Shown here piece by piece: positions 26,712 through 33,639 of a DNA stretch of 33,639 nucleotides. Numbering within the stretch: position 1 is the stretch's first letter; every line of letters begins with the position of its first letter. Location: contig NZ_CAMLJQ010000047.1 of the NCBI RefSeq assembly GCF_946480305.1, forward strand, positions 1-33,639. The letters are read 5' to 3'. This stretch comes from an uncultured Caldimonas sp. GTDB lineage: Bacteria > Pseudomonadota > Gammaproteobacteria > Burkholderiales > Burkholderiaceae. Both the position numbers and the translations under genes were made by a program. The notes under the pieces were generated by a model. The model ran no database searches. It saw only the letters and a list, made by a program, of their open reading frames with translations, and was not told the DNA's origin.

Positions 26712-27728
26712 ATGCAAATCGAGACAGGCGTGAGCCTGAAGCCCTACAACACCTTCGGCCTGCCGGCCGTGGCGCAGACGCTGGTGCGCATCACGAGCGA
26801 TGCCGACGTGCGCCGCGTCCTCGACCACCCGGAACTCGGCCGCGCACCGAAGTTCGTGCTCGGCGGCGGCAGCAACATCGTGCTGACGCGAGACCTGACC
26901 CCGGTGGTGTTGAAGGTCGAGGTGCCGGGCCGCCGGTTGGTCGAAACCCGCAGCGACGCGTGGATCGTCGAGGCCGGCGCCGGCGAGAACTGGCACGAGT
27001 TCGTCCGCTGGACCATCGAGCAGGGCCTGCCGGGTCTGGAAAACCTGGCGCTGATCCCCGGCACCGTGGGCGCCTCCCCGGTGCAGAACATCGGCGCCTA
27101 TGGCGTGGAGCTGAAAGACCGCTGCCATTCGGTCGACGTGGTCGATCTCGTCACCGGTCGCAGCGTCACGCTCGACGCGTCGCTGTGCCGCTTCGGCTAC
27201 CGCGACAGCATCTTCAAGCAGGGCCTGGCCGGCAAGAGCCTGATCACGCGCGTGCGCTTTCGCCTGCCCAAGCCGTGGCAACCGGTGCTCGGCTACCTCG
27301 ATCTGGAGCGCAAGATGGCCGAGACCGGCATTGCCGAGCCCTCCGCAAAGCAGGTCTACGACTGGATCTGCGAGATCCGCCGGGCCAAGCTGCCCGACCC
27401 GCAGGTGATCGGCAACGCCGGCAGCTTTTTCAAGAACCCGGTCGTCACTGAAGACCAGTGCCGCGACATCATCGGCCGCGACCCCGAGATCGTGCACTAC
27501 CCGATGCCCGACGGGACCTTCAAGCTTGCTGCCGGCTGGCTGATCGACGCCTGCGGCTGGAAGGGCAAGAGCATCGGCCGCGCCGGCGTGTACGAGAAGC
27601 AGGCGCTGGTGCTGGTGAACCGCGGCGGCGCGATCGGGGCTGAAGTGGTGACGCTGGCCCGCGCGATCCAGGAGAGCGTCTACGGGCGCTTCGGCATCCG
27701 CCTGGAGCCCGAGCCGGTCGTCGTCTGA
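26712..27728 (+). CDS. murB: UDP-N-acetylmuramate dehydrogenase
   Basis: 338 residues, E. coli-type MurB. It reduces UDP-GlcNAc-enolpyruvate to UDP-MurNAc in cytoplasmic peptidoglycan synthesis, using FAD and NADPH. Conserved parts are the N-terminal [11 protein letters not shown], the FAD loop [39 protein letters not shown] and [10 protein letters not shown] with the proton-donor serine S238; a late glutamate lies in RLEPEPVVV. The ATG at MQIETGVSL is used; the frame opens further upstream only through the antisense of yajQ. It is transcribed alone and diverges from yajQ, a gene pair order often kept in Burkholderiales. Confidence 0.96.
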   Translation: MQIETGVSLKPYNTFGLPAVAQTLVRITSDADVRRVLDHPELGRAPKFVLGGGSNIVLTRDLTPVVLKVEVPGRRLVETRSDAWIVEAGAGENWHEFVRWTIEQGLPGLENLALIPGTVGASPVQNIGAYGVELKDRCHSVDVVDLVTGRSVTLDASLCRFGYRDSIFKQGLAGKSLITRVRFRLPKPWQPVLGYLDLERKMAETGIAEPSAKQVYDWICEIRRAKLPDPQVIGNAGSFFKNPVVTEDQCRDIIGRDPEIVHYPMPDGTFKLAAGWLIDACGWKGKSIGRAGVYEKQALVLVNRGGAIGAEVVTLARAIQESVYGRFGIRLEPEPVVV

Positions 27729-27832
27729 CGGGCCCTTCACCCCAGCCCCCTAATTCGAACCACGAACGTACCCTGTTCTAGGGACAGTCACCGCGGCTGC
27801 GCGCGCCTACGATGCGCGCCCTATGAGCTTGT

Positions 27833-27864
27833 CCGAAAGCACGTGTGTTCGCATGTGTTTTCGG
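27833..27864 (+). other. Leader hairpin upstream of the CsgG-like gene
   Basis: ccgaaagcac (27833-27842) pairs with gtgttttcgg (27855-27864) with one G-U pair and a 12-base loop, ending 17 bases before the AGGAG ribosome-binding site. It may be a leader structure or an operator; there is no T run to make it a terminator. Confidence 0.4.
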
Positions 27865-27892
27865 GAAGCGGACGGACCAGCAGGAGCGCGCA

Positions 27893-28711
27893 ATGAAAGC
27901 AGTATCGACCTTGATGGCGCCGGTGGCGGCGCTGGCCCTCGCCGGATGCATGGCGACCAACCCGACGATGGGGCACAGCGGTGCCAAGACCGTGGCCACG
28001 GGCGCGACGGCGGGCTCCACCGCAGAAAACGCCAATCCGCAGATGGAGCGCTGCACCGAGAGCCTGGGCACCGTGGCGCTGGTCGAGGACCAGGGCTCGT
28101 CGTGGTACCAGCAGGCCCGCAGCAACAACCTGCAGTCCACCATCCCGGTGCTGCGCATGCTGGTGCAGCAGTCCAACTGTTTCGTCGTGGTCGAGCGCGG
28201 CAAGGCCATGCGCAACATGCGCCAGGAGCGCAACCTGCAGGACAGCGGCGAACTGCGCGAGGGCAGCAACTTCGGCCGTGGCCAGATGGTCGGCGCCGAC
28301 TACACGATGAGCCCGAGCATCACCTTCAGCCAGAAGGACACCGGCGGCCTGGGCGCGCTGATCGGCGGCAAGGTCGGCAGCGTGACCGCCGCACTGGGCG
28401 GGCGCATGAAGTTCAACGATGCGTCCACCGTGCTGACGCTGATCGACAACCGCTCCGGCGTGCAACTGGCCGCCGCTGAAGGCAGCGCACGCAACACCGA
28501 TTTCGGCCTGCTGGCCGGCGTGTTGAACGGCGGTGCCGGCGGCGTGGGCGGGTATGGCAACACGCCGGAAGGCAAGGTCGTCATCGCCGCGTTCGCCGAT
28601 TCCTACAACCAGATGGTCCGCGCCGTGCGCAACTACCGCGCACAAGAGGTCAAGGGCGGCCTCGGAACCGGCGGGCGCCTGGGCGTGCAGGGTGCGACAC
28701 ACGGGCGCTGA
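27893..28711 (+). CDS. CsgG/HfaB-like outer-membrane lipoprotein
   Basis: 272 residues with a lipoprotein signal peptide and lipobox LAGC (Cys19); residue 20 is Met, so outer-membrane sorting is expected. The body resembles the CsgG/HfaB family: a conserved pairing around VLRMLVQQSNCFVVVERGKAMRNMRQER, then GRGQMVGADYTMSPSITFS and a Gly-rich stretch, VSVxx-type strands and VVIAAFADSYNQMVRAVRNY. CsgG forms a nonameric secretion channel for curli; HfaB anchors the Caulobacter holdfast. No csgA/B/E/F or hfa partners lie nearby, so curli secretion cannot be claimed. AGGAG is six bases before the ATG, and a strong terminator follows the stop. Confidence 0.85.
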   Translation: MKAVSTLMAPVAALALAGCMATNPTMGHSGAKTVATGATAGSTAENANPQMERCTESLGTVALVEDQGSSWYQQARSNNLQSTIPVLRMLVQQSNCFVVVERGKAMRNMRQERNLQDSGELREGSNFGRGQMVGADYTMSPSITFSQKDTGGLGALIGGKVGSVTAALGGRMKFNDASTVLTLIDNRSGVQLAAAEGSARNTDFGLLAGVLNGGAGGVGGYGNTPEGKVVIAAFADSYNQMVRAVRNYRAQEVKGGLGTGGRLGVQGATHGR

Positions 28712-28733
28712 GGAGCCTCCCGGGTGTCACTCC

Positions 28734-28768
28734 AAGGGCCGCGCTGTGCGGCCCTTTTCTTTTTTTTG
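28734..28768 (+). terminator. Intrinsic terminator of the CsgG-like gene
   Basis: aagggccgc (28734-28742) and gcggccctt (28748-28756) form a 9-bp stem with loop gctgt, followed by an unusually long T-rich run to 28768. It begins 22 bases after the stop codon. The clearest terminator in the window. Confidence 0.93.
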
Positions 28769-28926
28769 ACCCCCCCTACCGGCTTCGCCGGCTTGCAGCC
28801 CGCGCCTGACCGGGGACGGTCAGGCCCTTCGCCAGGCACGAACGGTCCGCAGGGACCGTTCGTGTCCGGGCTCAGCCCCCCGAGGGGGCGGTACCAGCGG
28901 CCCGGCGGAGCCGGTTCCGCGGCACC
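28768..28926 (-). repeat. Hairpin-rich intergenic repeat, copy C (long form, inverted)
   Basis: Its reverse complement follows copy B (121-302) module by module. It carries a 12-bp stem cacgaacggtcc/ggaccgttcgtg with loop gcag (28837-28864), an 8-bp stem cctgaccg/cggtcagg with loop ggga (28805-28824), and the ccggc-tcc-gccgg core read leftward. Compared with copy B, stem sequences differ while pairing is kept. It begins at the end of the terminator T run. No coding content. Confidence 0.85.
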
Positions 28927-29074
28927 ACTCGAAAAGGGGAGGTTGCCTGCAGAGGCCTTCGCGGCCGATTACCGCTCAGACCATCGCTGCGAAAGAGGCC
29001 AATAGAGCTTGCAGCCACCGCACCCCGCCACCACTGGCCTTTGCTCCCAGCGTGCGGCTTGTGCCGGCCCAACG
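28927..29074. other. Spacer between inverted repeat copies
   Basis: 148 bp flanked by repeat copies C and D in opposite orientation. I see no gene, ribosome-binding site or promoter in it, only GC-rich unstructured sequence with a short ggcc/ggcc stem. Together with the repeats and terminator it fills the 439-bp gap between the CsgG-like gene and ppnP. Confidence 0.5.
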
Positions 29075-29152
29075 AACACCGCGGAACCGGCTTTGCCGGG
29101 CCGCTGGTGTTGCCCCCTCGAAGGGGGCGGCCGAGGGCCGTAGGGGGTGGTC
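29075..29152 (+). repeat. Hairpin-rich intergenic repeat, copy D (short form)
   Basis: Same orientation as copies A and B but lacking the central stems. The outer stem pairs aacaccgcgg (29075-29084) with ccgc and ggtgtt (29101-29111), with T29105 bulged. The core is ccggc-ttt-gccgg, and a 7-bp stem gccccct/agggggc follows (29112-29128). It ends gtagggggtggtc, as in copy B, and runs directly into the stop codon of ppnP, so it lies in that gene's 3' untranslated region. Confidence 0.85.
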
Positions 29153-29468
29153 ACCCAAAATGACAGATGTAGTGGTAAGGGGCGCCCTCGACCTTGATCT
29201 CGAAGCTGGAATTGCCGGGCACGTCGAACGACTGGCCGGCGCCGTAGCGGGTCCACTCGTGCTGGCCGGCGAGCTTGACCTGGCATTCGCCGGCCACGGT
29301 TTCCATCACCTCGGGAGCGCCGGTGTTGAAGGTGAGGGTGGCCGGCAGGATCACGCCGACGCTCTTGCGGGTGCCGTCCGGGAAGGTGACGGTGTGCGAG
29401 ACGCACTTGCCGTCGAAATAGACATTGGCCTGCGGGTTGACGGAGACGTTGGAGAGTTCGGTGCTCAT
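29151..29468 (-). CDS. ppnP: Pyrimidine/purine nucleoside phosphorylase (cupin, DUF1255)
   Basis: 105 residues, the normal size of this cupin-fold family (E. coli YaiE/PpnP). It phosphorolyses several purine and pyrimidine nucleosides to base plus ribose-1-phosphate. Conserved segments visible are [39 protein letters not shown] and the C-terminal SSFEIKVEG. Cytoplasmic. It is a lone gene: upstream is the long argG leader region on the other strand, and downstream the intergenic repeat copy D abuts its stop codon. No ribosome-binding site of note was seen. Confidence 0.93.
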   Translation of the reverse strand: MSTELSNVSVNPQANVYFDGKCVSHTVTFPDGTRKSVGVILPATLTFNTGAPEVMETVAGECQVKLAGQHEWTRYGAGQSFDVPGNSSFEIKVEGAPYHYICHFG

Positions 29469-31269
<1,801 letters not shown>

Positions 31270-31276
31270 TCGTCGT

Positions 31277-31308
31277 GCCGGGCGCGCCGTTCGTGCGGTG
31301 TGCCCGGC
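31277..31308. terminator. Weak stem-loop between convergent argG and kynA
   Basis: gccgggc (31277-31283) and gcccggc (31302-31308) pair around an 18-base loop in the 45-bp gap. There is no T run, so a shared terminator role is only possible. Confidence 0.3.
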
Positions 31309-31314
31309 TGCGCT

Positions 31315-32160
31315 TCACAGATCGGTGCGCAGCTTCCAGATCTCCGGGAACAGCACCACGTCCAGCATCTTGCGCAGATAGCCCACGCCCGACGTGCCGC
31401 CCGTGCCGCGCTTGAAGCCGATCACGCGCTCCACGGTGGTCACGTGCCGGAAGCGCCACAGGCGGAACGCATCTTCCAGGTCGGTCAGCTCCTCGCCGAG
31501 CTGGTACAGGTCCCAGTGGTGCTCCGGGTCGCGATAGACCCGCAGCCACGCCTGCTCCACCGCTTCGCTTTCCGCATAAGGCTGCGTCCAGTCGCGCTCG
31601 ACGTATTGCGCCGGCACCGGCAGCCCGCGCCGCGCGAGCAGCCGCAGCGATTCGTCGTATAGCGAGGGCGAGCGCCAGGCCTGCTCCACCTCGGCCAGCC
31701 GCTCGGGCCGGTGCGCGTGGGGCTTGAGCATCGCGGCGTTCTTGTTGCCGAGCGAGAACTCGATGCAACGGTACTGCCAGCTCTGGAAGCCGCTGGAGTT
31801 CGACAGGTACGGCCGGATGGCCGAGTACTCCGGCGGCGTCATCGTGGCGAGCACGTCCCAGGCGTGGACCAGCTGCTCCATGATCTTGCTCACGCGTGCC
31901 AGCATCTTGAAAGCCGGCGGCAGCTCGTCGCGCGCCACGCTGGCCATCGCTGCACGCAGCTCGTGCAGCATCAGCTTCATCCACAGCTCGCTGGTCTGGT
32001 GCTGGATGATGAACAGCATCTCGTTGTGCTCGGGCGACAGCGGGTGCTGCGCGCTCAGCACCTGGTCGAGGTGCAGGTAGTCGCCGTAGCTCATGTCCTT
32101 CGAGAAATCGAGCTGTGCCTTCTCGCTGTGGACGATGTCTTCGGGGGTGGGAGTGCTCAT
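31315..32160 (-). CDS. kynA: Tryptophan 2,3-dioxygenase
   Basis: 281 residues, normal for bacterial TDO. This haem enzyme opens the indole ring of tryptophan to N-formylkynurenine. Family segments are [39 protein letters not shown], the substrate stretch [19 protein letters not shown], and [21 protein letters not shown], whose H239 should be the proximal haem ligand. The start MSTPTPEDI is 11 bases after the kynU stop, with GAGG at about seven bases; the frame is open through the end of kynU but unused. It forms a kynU-kynA unit. Confidence 0.96.
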   Translation of the reverse strand: MSTPTPEDIVHSEKAQLDFSKDMSYGDYLHLDQVLSAQHPLSPEHNEMLFIIQHQTSELWMKLMLHELRAAMASVARDELPPAFKMLARVSKIMEQLVHAWDVLATMTPPEYSAIRPYLSNSSGFQSWQYRCIEFSLGNKNAAMLKPHAHRPERLAEVEQAWRSPSLYDESLRLLARRGLPVPAQYVERDWTQPYAESEAVEQAWLRVYRDPEHHWDLYQLGEELTDLEDAFRLWRFRHVTTVERVIGFKRGTGGTSGVGYLRKMLDVVLFPEIWKLRTDL

Positions 32161-32171
32161 GTGGACCTCGG

Positions 32172-33443
32172 TCACGTCACCGCATGGCGGCGGTTGAATT
32201 CGGGGCGTTGCCATTCGGCGTTGGCCATCACCTCGCGCAGGTGCTCCACCGCATCCCACACGTCGACAAAACGCGTGTACAGCGGTGTGAAGCCGAAGCG
32301 CAGGATGTCCGGCGTCTGCGCATCACCGGCCCGGAAGTCGCCGATCACGCCGCGCGCGATCAGCGCCTGCACGATGGCGTAGCCGCCTTCGCTGCGCGTG
32401 AGGCACACCTGGCTGCCTCGTTGCGCTGCATCACGCGGCGACACGACCGCGAGGCCGTGTCCCGCGCAACGTTCCTCGACGAGTCGTGCGAACAGTTCCG
32501 TCAGCGCAATCGACTTGGCCCGCAGGGCTGCCATGCCGCCGTAGGGTTCTGCGGCAAGCACCGTGTCGACCCCGCATTCCAGTGCCGACATCGCCAGGAT
32601 CGGTGGTGTGCCGCAGAGGTAACGTGCAATGCCTTCGGCCGGCCGGTAGTGCGGCGTGAACTCGAACGGTGCGATGTGGCCCATCCAGCCCGACAGCGGT
32701 TGCGAGAACTCGTTCGCATGGCGCGGGTGCACCCACACGAAGGCCGGGGCACCGGGGCCGCCGTTGAGGTACTTGTAACCACAGCCGATCGCGAAGTCCG
32801 CGTCCGCGCCCTTCAGGTCGACGGGGACGGCACCGGCCGAGTGGGCGAGGTCCCACACGGTCAGCACGCCGGCCGCGTGTGCCCGGGCGGTGACCTGGGC
32901 CATGTCGAACATGCGGCCGGTGCGGTAGTTCACCTGGGTCAGCATCAGCACGGCAACGTCGTCGCCGAGGTGCGCATCGATCTCGTCCGCGGCGAGCAGC
33001 TTCAGCGTCCAGCCGAGCTGCTCGCACACGCCTTCGGCGATGTAGAGGTCGGTCGGGAAGTTGCTGCGCTCGGAGACGATCACACGGCGCTGCGGGTCGC
33101 GTGCCTGCTGCATGCGGGCGGCGGCCGAGAGCACCTTGTAGAGGTTGACCGAGGTCGAGTCCGCGACGACGAGTTCGTTCTCGCCGGCACCGACGAGTCG
33201 GGCGATCTTGTTGCCGATGCGTTGGGGCAGGTGGATCCAGCCGGCGGTGTTCCAGCTCTTGATGAGGTCCTCGCCCCATTCGTGTTCGAGCACGTGGTGC
33301 AGGCGTTCGGTGGTCGCTTTCGGGCGCACGCCGAGGGAGTTGCCGTCGAGGTAGATCACGCCTTGGGGGAGGTGGAATTGCTGGCGCAATGGGGCGAGGG
33401 GGTCGGTGGTGTCTTGGGTGACACAGTCGTGTCGGGTGGTCAT
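32172..33443 (-). CDS. kynU: Kynureninase
   Basis: 423 residues, normal length. It is a PLP enzyme that cleaves kynurenine to anthranilate and alanine. Visible motifs are [13 protein letters not shown] near the N-terminus, [27 protein letters not shown] and [17 protein letters not shown] with the PLP lysine K224. The start [10 protein letters not shown] has AAGGA upstream. kynU and kynA carry two of the three steps from tryptophan to anthranilate; the formamidase kynB is not in the window and could be just beyond its right edge. No Lrp-type kynR regulator is seen. Confidence 0.96.
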   Translation of the reverse strand: MTTRHDCVTQDTTDPLAPLRQQFHLPQGVIYLDGNSLGVRPKATTERLHHVLEHEWGEDLIKSWNTAGWIHLPQRIGNKIARLVGAGENELVVADSTSVNLYKVLSAAARMQQARDPQRRVIVSERSNFPTDLYIAEGVCEQLGWTLKLLAADEIDAHLGDDVAVLMLTQVNYRTGRMFDMAQVTARAHAAGVLTVWDLAHSAGAVPVDLKGADADFAIGCGYKYLNGGPGAPAFVWVHPRHANEFSQPLSGWMGHIAPFEFTPHYRPAEGIARYLCGTPPILAMSALECGVDTVLAAEPYGGMAALRAKSIALTELFARLVEERCAGHGLAVVSPRDAAQRGSQVCLTRSEGGYAIVQALIARGVIGDFRAGDAQTPDILRFGFTPLYTRFVDVWDAVEHLREVMANAEWQRPEFNRRHAVT

Positions 33444-33495
33444 TGAAATGTCCTTCTCTCCAAAGGTGTGGCGCTTGGTTCTACGCGGGCTGCCG

Positions 33496-33565
33496 CGCCG
33501 GGAGTCCGCCCCGGCGGGCGGGTAACTTTCTTCTGGGCCCAGAAGAAAGTCACCAAAGAAGAGGG
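33496..33565. repeat. Palindromic intergenic repeat upstream of kynU
   Basis: A hairpin cgccggg/cccggcg (33496-33516) is followed by a perfect 26-bp palindrome (33525-33550, arm actttcttctggg) that extends to 33521-33554 with one mismatch, then aaagaagagggc. The gggtaactttctt...gaaagtcacc arrangement is one I recognise as a recurrent intergenic element in Burkholderiales and related genomes. It lies about 50-120 bp before kynU, so it may be in that gene's upstream region. Confidence 0.75.
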
Positions 33566-33639
33566 CTTGAAGACAAACACCATGCATTCGTCGGACTCGC
33601 TGCGGAGACACAGTCCGGTGGGCGGTTGATGACTGCCAG
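33566..33639. other. Right edge of window, no assigned feature
   Basis: 74 bp after the palindromic repeat. I see no complete gene, and no promoter I can support. It may continue the repeat family or lead to an upstream kyn gene outside the window. Confidence 0.4.

Noticed and set aside
27729..27892. Small gene between murB and the CsgG-like gene
   Set aside because: The frame starting at 27845 only adds residues in front of the lipoprotein signal peptide; the ATG at 27893 has a ribosome-binding site and begins a proper signal sequence.
28969..29406. Open frames reading through repeat copies C and D and across ppnP
   Set aside because: They translate repeat sequence or the wrong frame of ppnP, whose cupin motifs are clear.

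Overview
The window is a high-GC chromosomal segment of a betaproteobacterium, most likely Burkholderiales near the Rubrivivax/Leptothrix/Comamonadaceae branch. This rests on protein flavour (ribF-ileS-lspA order, a YajQ/MurB divergent pair, a kynU-kynA pair, a PimC/PimD-type acyl-CoA dehydrogenase pair), strong G/C third-position bias, and two kinds of GC-rich intergenic repeat that I associate with this order. The taxonomy is inference; no rRNA or tRNA gene is present.

Layout. Positions 1-302 hold two copies of a hairpin-rich intergenic repeat. Positions 349-11642 form a signalling block: a REC-ANTAR regulator, a universal stress protein, a membrane PAS histidine kinase, a divergent very large hybrid kinase (GAF, three PAS, HisKA, HATPase, two REC, HPt), a translationally coupled REC-PAS-GGDEF-EAL protein, and a second diguanylate cyclase with a novel-looking N-terminus. 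Next come a sensory-rhodopsin-transducer-like protein (ASRT family) without a rhodopsin, a small unknown gene, an EamA exporter, a DUF2007/zinc-ribbon protein, a DUF2189 membrane protein, a quinone oxidoreductase and a second, soluble hybrid kinase.

From 17843 to 26712 the genes are mostly housekeeping and read leftward: yajQ (c-di-GMP-binding family), a periplasmic aspartic protease, a two-subunit acyl-CoA dehydrogenase behind a TetR-like palindrome, then rsuA, ribF, ileS and lspA. murB diverges from yajQ. A CsgG-like lipoprotein follows, ending in a clear intrinsic terminator. Two oppositely oriented copies of the hairpin repeat fill the gap to ppnP. argG has a 469-bp, strongly structured upstream region. 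kynU-kynA converge on argG, and the window ends in a different palindromic repeat upstream of kynU.

How the parts fit. The 3.5-11.6 kb block reads as one phosphorelay feeding c-di-GMP turnover: the hybrid kinase carries its own HPt and overlaps (ATGA) the gene for a REC-controlled GGDEF-EAL enzyme, with a second cyclase 9 bp later. YajQ, a c-di-GMP receptor family in other bacteria, lies 15 kb away. The observations most worth following are the hairpin repeat family, whose copies keep base pairing while changing sequence, the orphan ASRT protein beside the c-di-GMP genes, and the structured argG leader.
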